Positions 31,006-39,135 of a DNA stretch of 42,349 bases are shown here, one piece after another. How positions within the stretch are numbered: the stretch's first letter is position 1; every line of letters begins with the position of its first letter. The DNA lies in the NCBI RefSeq assembly GCF_010975005.1, contig NZ_JAAIVC010000017.1, positions 1 through 42,349 of the forward strand. The letters run 5' to 3'. The translations under genes were made by a program, and so were the position numbers. Below the pieces are notes generated by a model that saw only the letters and a list, made by a program, of their open reading frames with translations, was not told the origin of the DNA and ran no database searches. The DNA is from Caulobacter sp. 17J65-9. Its GTDB lineage: Bacteria; Pseudomonadota; Alphaproteobacteria; Caulobacterales; Caulobacteraceae.

Positions 31006-32415
31006 ATGACTCTCCCCGTCCCCGCCGACGTCCTCTCCAAGCTGAAATCCGTGCTCGGCCCCGACGGCTGGAGCGTCGATCCGGACCGGCTCGCGCCCAA
31101 GCTGGTGGAATGGCGCGGCCGCTGGCGGGGCGAGACGCCGCTCCTGGCCCTGCCGCGCTCGACCGAAGAGGTCGCCGCCGTGGTCGGCATCTGCTTCGAG
31201 CACGGGGTGGCGGTCACGCCCCAGGGCGGCAACACCGGCCTGGTCGGCGGCCAGATCCCCGAGGGCGAGATCCTGCTGTCGACCGAGCGCCTGCGCCGGG
31301 TGCGCGACATCGCCCCGGTCGACGACTGCATCGTGGTCGAGGCCGGCGTGACCCTGCTGGAAACGCAAGCGGCCGCGGCCGAGGCGGGCCGGTTCTTCCC
31401 GCTCAGCCTGGCGGCCGAGGGCACGGCCACCATCGGCGGCAACATCTCCACCAACGCCGGCGGCACGGCGGTGCTGCGCTACGGCGTCATGCGCGACCTG
31501 GTGTTGGGCCTGGAAGCCGTCCTGCCCAACGGCGAGGTGTTCTCCGGCCTGAAGCGCCTGCGCAAGGACAACACCGGCTACGACCTGAAGCAGCTCTTGA
31601 TCGGGGCGGAGGGCACGCTGGGGGTGATCACCGCCGCCAGCCTGAAGCTGTTCCCGGTCATGGTCTCGCGCGCCACCGCCGTGGTCGGCCTGGCCAGCCC
31701 GCAGGCGGCCGTCGATCTGCTGGTCCGCGCCAAGGCGGAGACCGGCGGCGGGGTCGAGGCCTTCGAGCTGATGGGCCGACGCGGCGTCGAGAACGTGCTG
31801 AAGAACATCCCCGACACGCGCGAGATGCTGTCCGAGCCGCATCCCTGGTACGTGCTGATCGAGCTGACCAGCGGCGAGCCCGGCGCGGCCGAAGCCGGCA
31901 TGGAGCGGCTGCTGGCGGCCGCCTTCGAGGAGGGCCTGATCGCCGACGCCGCGCTGGCCCAGAACGAGGCCCAGGCCAAGGCCTTCTGGCGCGTGCGCGA
32001 GGACCAGTCGGCAGGCCAGAAGCCCGAGGGCGCGGCCTGGAAGCACGACGTCTCGGTGCCGCTGTCGCGCATCGCCGACTTCATCGTCGAGGCCACCGCC
32101 GCGGCGGAGCGCTTCCACCCCGGCTCGCGCGTGGTCGCCTTCGGCCACGTCGGCGACGGCAACGTCCACTTCGACGTTCTGCAGCCGCTCGGCGCCGACG
32201 GCGCCGCCTTCTCCGCCCTGCGCGACGAGGGCTCCAAGATCATCCACGACCTGGTCGCCGCCTACGACGGCTCGATCTCGGCCGAGCACGGCCTGGGCCG
32301 CATGAAGTCGGCCGAGGCCCTGCGCTACAAGTCGCCGGTGCAGGTCGAGACCATGCGGGCCATCCGCACGGCGCTGGACCCCAAGCGGATCATGAACCCG
32401 CGGGTGCTGTTCTAG
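31006..32415 (+). CDS. FAD-linked D-2-hydroxyacid dehydrogenase (D-2-hydroxyglutarate / D-lactate type)
   Basis: A 469-residue flavoprotein with an N-terminal FAD_binding_4 (PCMH) domain: VAVTPQGGNTGLVGGQIP, then VEAGVTLLETQAAAAEAGRFFPL, GTATIGGNISTNAGGTAVLRYGVMRDLVLG and LIGAEGTLGVITAASL. The C-terminal FAD-oxidase domain has the metal-binding HVGDGNVHFDV and the ending ISAEHGLGRMKSAEALRYK, then PKRIMNPRVLF. It oxidises a D-2-hydroxyacid and feeds electrons to a carrier such as ETF or quinone. The start 31006 fits the family N-terminus. Its TAG stop shares bases with the convergent gene's stop (CTAG). Confidence 0.9.
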   Translation: MTLPVPADVLSKLKSVLGPDGWSVDPDRLAPKLVEWRGRWRGETPLLALPRSTEEVAAVVGICFEHGVAVTPQGGNTGLVGGQIPEGEILLSTERLRRVRDIAPVDDCIVVEAGVTLLETQAAAAEAGRFFPLSLAAEGTATIGGNISTNAGGTAVLRYGVMRDLVLGLEAVLPNGEVFSGLKRLRKDNTGYDLKQLLIGAEGTLGVITAASLKLFPVMVSRATAVVGLASPQAAVDLLVRAKAETGGGVEAFELMGRRGVENVLKNIPDTREMLSEPHPWYVLIELTSGEPGAAEAGMERLLAAAFEEGLIADAALAQNEAQAKAFWRVREDQSAGQKPEGAAWKHDVSVPLSRIADFIVEATAAAERFHPGSRVVAFGHVGDGNVHFDVLQPLGADGAAFSALRDEGSKIIHDLVAAYDGSISAEHGLGRMKSAEALRYKSPVQVETMRAIRTALDPKRIMNPRVLF

Positions 32416-32819
32416 CCCCGGTACAGCAGCCAGGCGCCGGCCGCGATCGCGACGACGCCCGCGGCCGCCAGGCTGAGGGTGACCATGGAGCGCGCGCCGC
32501 CGCCCTTCGACACCGGCCCCAGCAGGCAGGCCGCGCCGGCGGCCTGCAGCTTCTCCTCCAGCGTCCGCATCAGGCCCTCGTAGTCGTCCTCGCGGCCGCG
32601 CAGGCGGTGGGCGATGTAGCCGGTCTGCACCAGGGCGATCCCACCGCCCAGGACCAACCACGCCGGGAGCGGCGCCGGCAGATCATGGAAGGCCGCCGCC
32701 ACGCCCAGCAACATCGCCAAGACGAAGGCGATCGACAGCCAGAACAACCGCCCGAAGTGCCGGCGCTGCTCGGCGAACACCTGGTACTGGACCAGCAGGC
32801 TGGGCTGCGTCTCCTGCAC
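32412..32819 (-). CDS. Small inner-membrane protein of unknown function
   Basis: A 135-residue protein with about three membrane helices: residues 25-43 (FWLSIAFVLAMLLGVAAAF), 50-68 (APLPAWLVLGGGIALVQTG) and 113-131 (VTLSLAAAGVVAIAAGAWLLY). A charged stretch between helices 2 and 3 (RLRGREDDYEGLMRTLEEKLQ) should be cytoplasmic. It resembles small RipA/DUF-type membrane proteins often beside radical SAM or other genes, but no specific family is recognised. The stop overlaps the dehydrogenase stop (CTAG). It is divergent from the BchE-like gene. Confidence 0.72.
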   Translation of the reverse strand: MQETQPSLLVQYQVFAEQRRHFGRLFWLSIAFVLAMLLGVAAAFHDLPAPLPAWLVLGGGIALVQTGYIAHRLRGREDDYEGLMRTLEEKLQAAGAACLLGPVSKGGGARSMVTLSLAAAGVVAIAAGAWLLYRG

Positions 32820-32905
32820 GGAATCTCCTTCGAATGCTCACCCCGCGGCGCTGGTCTGGCCCGAGTCGCTACGGCACGTTCGAGTTGTACCGCCGGAGAC
32901 CGCAC

Positions 32906-34441
32906 GTGCGCATCCTACTCGTCAACGTCCCGCATCCCGCGATCGGCAGCCGCATCCCGCGCGAGCAGCTGCCGCCGTTCGGCCTGCTCTGCGTCGGCGG
33001 CCCGCTGATCGACGCCGGCCACGAGGTGCGCCTGGTCGACGGCGAGTTCGGGCCGATGTCGCACGCCCAGATCGTGGCCCAGGCGGTCGCCTTCGCGCCC
33101 GACGCGGTGCTGTTCGGCCATTCCGGCTCATCCTCCGGCCACCCGGTGGTCGCCGCGGTGTCACGCGCCGTGCGCCGCGCCCTGCCCGACGCGAAGATCC
33201 TCTATGGCGGCGTGCACCCGACCTATCACTGGCGCGAGATCCTGCGCGAGGAGCCGCAGGTCGACGTGATCGTCCGCGGCGAGGGCGAGGAGACCGGCCG
33301 CCGGCTGGTCGAGGCGCTGGCCGCCGGCGCGCCGATCGACGACATCCCGGGCCTGGCCTTCCGCGTGGACGGCAAGCCCCACGCCACGCCGCCGGCCCCG
33401 GTGATCCGCGACCTCGACGCCTACCGGATCGGCTGGGAGCTGATCGACCACGCCCGCTACAGCTACTGGGGCGGCAAGCGCGCGGTGGTGATCCAGTTCT
33501 CGCGGGGGTGTCCGCACCTCTGCAACTACTGCGGCCAGCGCGGCTTCTGGACCCGCTGGCGCCATCGCGACCCGCACAAGCTGGCCGCCGAGATCGCCCA
33601 TCTGCACCGCGAGCACGGGGTGGAGGTGTTCAACTTCGCCGACGAGAACCCCAGCGCCGGACGCAAGCCGTGGCTGGAGTTCCTGCAGGCCCTGGTCGAC
33701 CAGGACATCGAGGTGACCCTGGTCGGCTCGACCCGCGCCGACGACATCGTTCGCGACGCCGATCACCTGCACCTCTACAAGAAGGCTGGCTTCGAACGCT
33801 TCCTGCTCGGCATGGAGAACACCGACGAAGCGACGCTGAAGCTCATCAAAAAGGGCGGCGCGACGGCGACCGACCGCGAGGCGGTGAAGCTGCTGCGCAA
33901 GCACGGCATCCTGTCGATGGCCACCTGGGTCGCCGGCTTCGAGGACCAGACCGACGCCGATCTTCTGCGCGGCCTGCGCCAGCTGATCTCCTACGACCCC
34001 GACCAGATCCAGGCGCTGTACGTCACGCCGCACCGCTGGACGCCCTACTACCGGCTGGCCGAGGACCGGCGCGTGGTCCAGCCCGACCAGACCAAGTGGG
34101 ACTACAAGCACCAGGTGCTGGCCATGAAGCGCATGCCGCCGTGGCGCGTGTTCCTGCTGGTCAAGCTGGTCGAGGCCTGCGCCCAGTTGCGGCCGCGCGC
34201 GCTGTGGCGTGTGGTGTCCCACCCCGACCCGAAGATCCGCCACGCCATGCGCTGGTACTACCGCATGGGCCGCAGGGTCTGGATCCACGAGATCGTCAGC
34301 TTCTTCTTCCGCGACCGCCACCTGCGGAACGGTCCGCTGCTGACCGAGTTCTGGGGCGCGGCGCAGGACCACGAGGAAGAAGCCTCCGCCGTCCGCCCCG
34401 CGCCGGCGCCCCGCCCGCGCGCGCTCGTTTCCACAGGCTGA
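32906..34441 (+). CDS. B12-binding radical SAM protein, BchE-like
   Basis: A 511-residue class B-type radical SAM enzyme. An N-terminal cobalamin-binding Rossmann domain (RILLVNVPHPAIGSR ... VLFGHSGSSSG, with VIVRGEGEETGRRLV) precedes the SAM core with the CxxxCxxC cluster in FSRGCPHLCNYCGQRGFW. Further conserved parts are FADENPSAGRKPW, VGSTRADDIVRDADHLHLYKKAG, GMENTDEATL and YVTPHRWTPYYRL. The set resembles proteins annotated as anaerobic magnesium-protoporphyrin cyclase (BchE), yet no photosynthesis gene is nearby. The GTG at 32906 (GGAGA site 7 bases upstream) is preferred over the ATG at 32834, which lies 14 bases from the divergent start. Confidence 0.85.
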   Translation: MRILLVNVPHPAIGSRIPREQLPPFGLLCVGGPLIDAGHEVRLVDGEFGPMSHAQIVAQAVAFAPDAVLFGHSGSSSGHPVVAAVSRAVRRALPDAKILYGGVHPTYHWREILREEPQVDVIVRGEGEETGRRLVEALAAGAPIDDIPGLAFRVDGKPHATPPAPVIRDLDAYRIGWELIDHARYSYWGGKRAVVIQFSRGCPHLCNYCGQRGFWTRWRHRDPHKLAAEIAHLHREHGVEVFNFADENPSAGRKPWLEFLQALVDQDIEVTLVGSTRADDIVRDADHLHLYKKAGFERFLLGMENTDEATLKLIKKGGATATDREAVKLLRKHGILSMATWVAGFEDQTDADLLRGLRQLISYDPDQIQALYVTPHRWTPYYRLAEDRRVVQPDQTKWDYKHQVLAMKRMPPWRVFLLVKLVEACAQLRPRALWRVVSHPDPKIRHAMRWYYRMGRRVWIHEIVSFFFRDRHLRNGPLLTEFWGAAQDHEEEASAVRPAPAPRPRALVSTG

Positions 34442-34510
34442 ACCGCCGATCGGGCGCTTCCCAAGCGCGGCGGCGCAGCCTATCTGCGCGTCGTTCCCGC
34501 GCGAGGCCGC

Positions 34511-35272
34511 ATGCTGATCGTCCTGTCCCCCGCCAAGTCGCTCGACTTCACCCCGGCCCCGGCGGAAACGCCGTCGACCAAGCCGGAGCTGAAGGCCGAC
34601 ACCGCCGAACTGGTCGAGGTGGCGCGCAAGCTGACGCGCTCGGACCTGCGCTCGCTGATGCACATCTCCGAGAAGCTGGCCGACCTGAATTTCGAGCGCT
34701 TCCAGGCGTTCAAGGGCAAGGCCAAGGTGCAGGCCGCCCTGGCCTTCGCCGGCGACGTCTACGACGGCCTGGACGCCCGCAGCCTGGACATCGGCTCGCT
34801 GGAGTGGGCGCAGGACCACCTGCGCATCCTCTCGGGCCTGTACGGCGTGCTGCGGCCGCTGGACGTGATCGAGCCCTACCGGCTGGAGATGGGCACCAGG
34901 CTGCGCACCGAGCGCGGCACGACCCTCTACGACTTCTGGGGTTCGAAGATCGCCGAGCGGCTGAACAAGGTCGCCGCCAAGCACACCGACCCGACGCTCG
35001 TGAACCTGGCCAGCCAGGAATACTTCGGCGCGGTCGACGCCCGGGCGCTGAAGCTGCCGCTGATCAACATCCGCTTCCTCGAGGACAAGGACGGCGAGGC
35101 GCGGATCATCAGCTTCTACGCCAAGAAGGCCCGCGGGCTGATGGCGCGCTACGCCATCGAGAACCGGATCGAGATCGCCGTCGGCCTGAAACGCTTCGAC
35201 GTGGCCGGCTACCGCTTCGACGAGGCGGGATCGACGGAGGCCGATTGGACGTTCGTGCGGCGACACCCCTGA
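34511..35272 (+). CDS. yaaA: Peroxide stress protein YaaA (DUF328)
   Basis: A 253-residue cytoplasmic protein. The family marks are MLIVLSPAKSLDFTP at the start, RSLMHISEKLADLNFERFQAF, VYDGLDA, RILSGLYGVLRPLDVIEPYRLEMGTRL, YDFWGSKIAERLN, and the C-terminal FDEAGSTEADWTFVRR. In E. coli YaaA lowers free iron and limits DNA and protein damage during hydrogen peroxide stress, and it binds DNA. A -10-like GCCTATCT lies about 25 bases upstream of the ATG. It lies between the radical SAM gene and a short-chain dehydrogenase and need not be linked to either. Confidence 0.95.
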   Translation: MLIVLSPAKSLDFTPAPAETPSTKPELKADTAELVEVARKLTRSDLRSLMHISEKLADLNFERFQAFKGKAKVQAALAFAGDVYDGLDARSLDIGSLEWAQDHLRILSGLYGVLRPLDVIEPYRLEMGTRLRTERGTTLYDFWGSKIAERLNKVAAKHTDPTLVNLASQEYFGAVDARALKLPLINIRFLEDKDGEARIISFYAKKARGLMARYAIENRIEIAVGLKRFDVAGYRFDEAGSTEADWTFVRRHP

Positions 35273-35298
35273 GGGGGCGCACACCCTAAGGAGCCGCC

Positions 35299-35994
35299 AT
35301 GCCGACCGTCCTCGTCGCCGGCGCCAACCGAGGCCTGGGCCTCGAATTCGTCCGCCAGTACGCCGCCGACGGCGCGCGAGTCATCGCCGGCGTCCGCGAT
35401 CCCGCCAAGGCCGACGAGCTCAACGAGATCGCCAAGGCCTCCGGCGGCGCGATCACCGTCCACAAGCTCGACACCGCCGACGACGGCTCGGTCTCAGCCT
35501 TCAAGGCGAAGGTCGGCGACCAGCCGGTCGACATCCTGCTGGCGGTGGCCGGCGTGATGGGCGGCGATCGCCAGCAGCAGCTCGGCGACATCGACTTCGC
35601 CGAGTGGATGCGCACGCTGTCGGTGAACACGCTGGGCCCCGCCCGCCTGGCCGACGCCTTCGTCGACAACCTGCGCGCCGGCCAGGAGAAGAAGCTGGTC
35701 GCAATCACCAGCGGCATGGGCTCGACCTCGGAGTCCAGCGGCGGCTACTTCGCCTACCGCTCCTCCAAGGCGGCGCTGAACAACGTCGTGCGCAACCTGT
35801 CGATCGCGCTGCGCGACGACCGGATCGTCTGCGTGGCGCTCAATCCGGGCTGGGTGAAGACCGACATGGGCGGCGCGGGCGCGCACATCACGCCCGAACA
35901 GTCGATCGCCGCCATGAAGGAGCGGATCGCCCGCTACACCATGGCCGACACCGGCCGGTTCCTGAGCTGGGACGGCAAGCAGTTCGGCTGGTGA
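35299..35994 (+). CDS. Short-chain dehydrogenase/reductase (C-factor-like)
   Basis: A 231-residue NAD(P)-dependent oxidoreductase. The Rossmann motif is VLVAGANRGLGLEF; LAVAGVMGG takes the place of the usual NNAG motif; the catalytic Ser is in ITSGMGS; and Tyr/Lys are in YFAYRSSKAALNNV. It resembles the short C-factor/CsgA-type SDR proteins that lack a substrate cap. The substrate is unknown. An AAGGAG site precedes the ATG, and only 26 bases separate it from yaaA, so it may be co-transcribed. A strong hairpin follows its stop. Confidence 0.88.
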   Translation: MPTVLVAGANRGLGLEFVRQYAADGARVIAGVRDPAKADELNEIAKASGGAITVHKLDTADDGSVSAFKAKVGDQPVDILLAVAGVMGGDRQQQLGDIDFAEWMRTLSVNTLGPARLADAFVDNLRAGQEKKLVAITSGMGSTSESSGGYFAYRSSKAALNNVVRNLSIALRDDRIVCVALNPGWVKTDMGGAGAHITPEQSIAAMKERIARYTMADTGRFLSWDGKQFGW

Positions 35995-36005
35995 TCGCCG
36001 CCTCG

Positions 36006-36039
36006 AACCTCATCCGATCCTCCTGGATTGGATGAGGTT
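36006..36039. terminator. Long hairpin after the SDR gene
   Basis: Fifteen paired bases (one G-T) around a TCCT loop: AACCTCATCCGATCC against GGATTGGATGAGGTT, starting 12 bases after the stop. There is no T-tract, so it may be a factor-independent-like stem, an RNA-stabilising end or a protein-binding palindrome instead of a classical terminator. Confidence 0.6.
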
Positions 36040-36166
36040 CGGCCGAATCTAGAGTGGCGCATTTCCTCGTCCCCGAACCGGCGCCCGCTTCGGCGGGAAA
36101 TGCGCTGCTGGCCAAGCTGGGCCGCACACGCTACGGTGGATTAAATTCACCGACAGTGGAATTCCG

Positions 36167-37042
36167 ATGTTCGGCTGGTTCAAAAAGCCTGCGCCCGCTA
36201 AACCGACGCCCGCGCAGCAGCCCACGGAGACGCGACCGATGCCGACCGACCCGTTCGCCAGCCTGAAGGGCCAGGTCGCGGTGGTGACCGGCTCGACCTC
36301 CGGGATCGGCCTGGCGATGGCGCGCGCCCTGTCGGAGCGTGGCGTGAAGGTCGTGCTGAACGGCCTGGGCGATCCGGCCGGGATCGAGAAGACCCGCGCG
36401 TCGCTGGAGGCCGAGACCGGCGTGCCGGTCCGCTACCACGGCGCCAACATGCTCAAACCCGACGAGATCGCCGACCTGGTCGAGTACGCGCATCGCGAGT
36501 TCGGCCGGCTGGACATCCTGGTCAACAACGCCGGCGTCCAGCACGTCGAGGCGGTCGAGAACTTCCCGGCCGAGAAGTGGGACCAGATCATCGCGATCAA
36601 CCTGACCTCGGCGTTCCACGCCACCAAGGCGGCGGTGCCGCACATGAAGGCGCAAGGGCGCGGCCGCATCGTCAACATCGCCTCGGCCCACGCCCTGGTC
36701 GCCTCGCCGTTCAAGTCGGCCTACGTCGCCGCCAAGCACGGCCTGCTGGGCTTCACCAAGACCGTGGCGCTGGAAGTCGCGACCTTCGGCATCACCTGCA
36801 ACGCGGTGTGCCCCGGCTACGTGATGACGCCGATCGTGCAGAACCAGATCGCCGACCAGGCCCGCACCCGCGGCATCACCGAGGACGAGGTGGTCAAGAA
36901 CGTCATGCTGGCGGCCCAGCCGACCAAGCAGTTCGTCACCTTCGACCAGCTGAACGGCATGCTGCTGTATCTGGTGTCCGACGCCGGCGCCTCGGCCAAC
37001 GGCTGCGCCTACTCGGTCGACGGCGGCTGGACGGCGCAGTAG
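36167..37042 (+). CDS. Probable 3-hydroxybutyrate dehydrogenase (SDR)
   Basis: A 291-residue short-chain dehydrogenase. It has VAVVTGSTSGIGLAMARAL, LVNNAGVQHVEAVENF, NIASAHALVASPFKSAYVAAKHG (Ser, Tyr and Lys of the catalytic set), then VCPGYVMTPIVQNQIADQA, AAQPTKQFVTFDQL and the C-terminal GCAYSVDGGWTAQ. These match D-3-hydroxybutyrate dehydrogenase, which interconverts acetoacetate and D-3-hydroxybutyrate in PHB and ketone-body metabolism. The first 24 residues (MFGWFKKPAPAKPT...) are an extra Lys/Pro-rich piece; starting at ATG 36239 would give the usual 267 residues. Substrate is inferred from sequence similarity in the C-terminal loop. Confidence 0.85.
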   Translation: MFGWFKKPAPAKPTPAQQPTETRPMPTDPFASLKGQVAVVTGSTSGIGLAMARALSERGVKVVLNGLGDPAGIEKTRASLEAETGVPVRYHGANMLKPDEIADLVEYAHREFGRLDILVNNAGVQHVEAVENFPAEKWDQIIAINLTSAFHATKAAVPHMKAQGRGRIVNIASAHALVASPFKSAYVAAKHGLLGFTKTVALEVATFGITCNAVCPGYVMTPIVQNQIADQARTRGITEDEVVKNVMLAAQPTKQFVTFDQLNGMLLYLVSDAGASANGCAYSVDGGWTAQ

Positions 37043-37053
37043 CCGCCGCAGCG

Positions 37054-37959
37054 CTAGCCTACGTAGCCCGCAGCCCGCTTCAGGCGGTCGTTGATCGCCT
37101 CGCCCAGGCCCTCGTGCGGAATGGGCGCCACGGCGATGGCGGAGGGCTTGGTGCGGTCCGCCTCGCGCAGCAGGCGGAACAGGTTGGCGGCCGCCTCGCG
37201 CAGGTCGCCCGTGGGGCTCAGGTTGAATGGCGAGCCGCTCCCGGGGCCGAAGGCCAGGTAGGCCTCCCCTTCCCCGGCGCCGTCCGCCTCCAGCCGCACC
37301 GGCGCGTCGGGCGCGTAGTGCAGGGCCAGCCGGCCCGGCGAGCGTTTGGCGTCGTCGCCGGCCTCGGCCAGCGGGCCGACCACCGCCTCCAGATCCTGAC
37401 GCGTCACAGCTCCAGGACGCAGCAGCCGCACCTCGCCGTCGGTCACCGACACGACGGTCGACTCGATGCCGACCGCGCAGTGATTGCCGTCCAGCGCCGC
37501 GGCGACGGCGAAGCCGGTCTCGTCCATGGCGTCGGCGAAGGTGGTGGGGCTGGGCCGGCCGGAGCGGTTGGCCGAGGGGGCGACCACCGCGCCGCCGAAG
37601 CGACCGATCAGTTCGCGCGCCTTGGCGTGGCCCGGCACGCGGACCGCCACGGTCGACAGGCCCGCGCGGGCCAGGTCGCACACGCGCTGCGGATCGCGCA
37701 CCGGCAGCACCAGGGTCATCGGGCCCGGCCAGAAGGCCTCGGCCAGCCGGCGCGCCTTGTCGCCGAACACGGCGACGCGCTCGGCGGCGTCCAGGTCCTC
37801 GACGTGGGCGATCAGGGGATTGAAGCGCGGCCGGCCCTTGGCCTCGAAGATCCTGGCCACCGCGATCGGATTGGAGGCGTCCGCGGCCAAGCCGTAGACC
37901 GTCTCGGTCGGCATGAGCACGAGCTCGCCGGCGGCCAGGGCGCGCGCCCCGGCCTCCAC
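37054..37959 (-). CDS. L-threonylcarbamoyladenylate synthase (Sua5/TsaC)
   Basis: Makes threonylcarbamoyl-AMP from Thr, bicarbonate and ATP for the t6A modification of ANN-decoding tRNAs. The YrdC domain has PTETVYGLAADA, KGRPRFNPLIAHV, PGPMTLVLPV, TVAVRVPGH and APSANRSGRPSPT. The linker SPGRLALHYAP and a C-terminal domain are present, which is the longer Sua5 form. The start is uncertain: GTG at 37959 (301 residues) begins just before the conserved helix, while CTG at 37974 would overlap the YceI stop. It is the last gene of the YceI operon, 11 bases after the upstream stop. Confidence 0.9.
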   Translation of the reverse strand: MEAGARALAAGELVLMPTETVYGLAADASNPIAVARIFEAKGRPRFNPLIAHVEDLDAAERVAVFGDKARRLAEAFWPGPMTLVLPVRDPQRVCDLARAGLSTVAVRVPGHAKARELIGRFGGAVVAPSANRSGRPSPTTFADAMDETGFAVAAALDGNHCAVGIESTVVSVTDGEVRLLRPGAVTRQDLEAVVGPLAEAGDDAKRSPGRLALHYAPDAPVRLEADGAGEGEAYLAFGPGSGSPFNLSPTGDLREAAANLFRLLREADRTKPSAIAVAPIPHEGLGEAINDRLKRAAGYVG

Positions 37960-37970
37960 GCTGGACGGCG

Positions 37971-38540
37971 TCAGCCCGCCTTGCGGGCCGTCAAATTCAC
38001 CAGCACCGTCACCTTGGTCGAGACCGTGTCGTCGGACTTCCACTGTCCCGTTCCCACGCCGAAAGCGGTGCGATCCAGCACCAGCGAGCCGGTCATCTTC
38101 GCCACGTCGCCGGTGATCGCAAGCTTGAACGGCAGAACCACCGGCCTTTTCACGCCCTTGATGGTCAGGTCGCCCTGCGCCTCGTAATTGCCGCCGCCCT
38201 TGTCGACGAAGCTGCGGCTGACGAAGGTCGCCTTCGGGTACTTGGCCACGGCGAACCATTCGGCGGTCGGCAGCAGCTCGTCGCGGTCCTTGTCGCCCGT
38301 GTTCGCCGAGCCGACGTCGATGGTCGTGGTCACCGACGAGGCCGCCAGGTTCTTCGGGTCGAACGCGATCGTCGAATCCCAGCGCTGGAACCGGCCGTTG
38401 AAGGCGACGCCCGACGCGCTGGCCTTGAAGCCCAGGACCGAGGCGGCCTTGTCGACCGTCCAGGTCGCGGCGGGCGCGGCGGAGGCGGGAAGGGCCAGCA
38501 GCAGCGCGGCGGCGGCGCCCAGGATTGCTCTACGGATCAA
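37971..38540 (-). CDS. YceI-family periplasmic protein, copy 1
   Basis: A 189-residue lipocalin-like protein. The signal peptide is MIRRAILGAAAALLLALPASA; the YceI domain begins TWTVDKAASVLGFKASASGVAFNGRF and includes YPKATFVSRSF, GDLTIKGVKRPVVLPFKL and TAFGVGTGQWKSDDTVSTKVTVLVNLTA. Family members bind polyprenoids in their barrel. The start is the TTG at 38540, whose last bases overlap the stop of cytochrome b561 (TTGA). No ATG exists near the signal peptide. The arrangement with cytochrome b561 matches yceI-yceJ of E. coli. Confidence 0.9.
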   Translation of the reverse strand: MIRRAILGAAAALLLALPASAAPAATWTVDKAASVLGFKASASGVAFNGRFQRWDSTIAFDPKNLAASSVTTTIDVGSANTGDKDRDELLPTAEWFAVAKYPKATFVSRSFVDKGGGNYEAQGDLTIKGVKRPVVLPFKLAITGDVAKMTGSLVLDRTAFGVGTGQWKSDDTVSTKVTVLVNLTARKAG

Positions 38541-39094
38541 CGCGGTCTCCCCACGATCGGCAGCATGCGCCACAGGACTTCGTCCCGGTCCACGAACTGG
38601 TGCTTCAACGCTCCGGCCACATGCAGGGCCAGGACGGCGAATGTAGAGAGGACCAGGGCGACATGCACCTCCCCCAACTGGTGGGACAGCGCCTTGGAGT
38701 GCGGCAGCGGCAGGTGCGGCCAGGGCACGACGCCCCAGAACTCGGTCGGGATGTTCAGCGGGCTCGCCGACACGGACGCCCAACCGAACAGCGGCACGCC
38801 GATCATCAGGACGTAGAGGGCGACGTGCGTGGCGCGGGCGACCAGCTTCTCCCAGCGGGCCATGTGCGCCGGCAGCGGCGGCGCCGGGTTGGCGATCCGC
38901 CAGCCCAGCCGCGCGAGGCTGAGCAGCAGGACCGTCAGGCCCACCGACTTGTGCGTCTGGAAGAGCTGGAACTTCTCCAGCCCCTTGGCCTCGTCCATCT
39001 GCCAGCCGAACCACACGTTGGTCAGGATCAGCGCGGCGATGGTCCAGTGCAGCAGGATCGACACCGTCGAATAACGGTCGCGCGGTTCAGCCAT
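38537..39094 (-). CDS. Cytochrome b561 family membrane protein
   Basis: A 185-residue di-heme membrane cytochrome with four helices. Hydrophobic segments lie at about 14-30, 50-68, 90-112 and 150-168. Candidate heme-ligand His residues are in ILLHWTIAAL, QTHKSVGL, ARATHVALYVLMIGVPLFG and LHVAGALKHQF. It should transfer electrons in the inner membrane (YceJ/CybB-like). The start at 39094 has a CGGAG site; an upstream ATG at 39139 overlaps the preceding YceI stop and is rejected. The downstream YceI gene overlaps its stop by four bases. Confidence 0.9.
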   Translation of the reverse strand: MAEPRDRYSTVSILLHWTIAALILTNVWFGWQMDEAKGLEKFQLFQTHKSVGLTVLLLSLARLGWRIANPAPPLPAHMARWEKLVARATHVALYVLMIGVPLFGWASVSASPLNIPTEFWGVVPWPHLPLPHSKALSHQLGEVHVALVLSTFAVLALHVAGALKHQFVDRDEVLWRMLPIVGRPR

Positions 39095-39135
39095 CAGTCG
39101 CTCCGAGTGTTGGCGAGGGCGGCCGCCCTCGCCCG

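Noticed and set aside
33161-35284. Long minus-strand open frame (707 codons) opposite the radical SAM gene and yaaA
   Set aside because: It shows no recognisable motifs and mirrors two well-supported genes; it is a high-GC shadow.
37974-38259. Upstream extension of the Sua5 frame into the YceI gene
   Set aside because: This part is an alternative frame of YceI; Sua5 homology starts only at about 37960.
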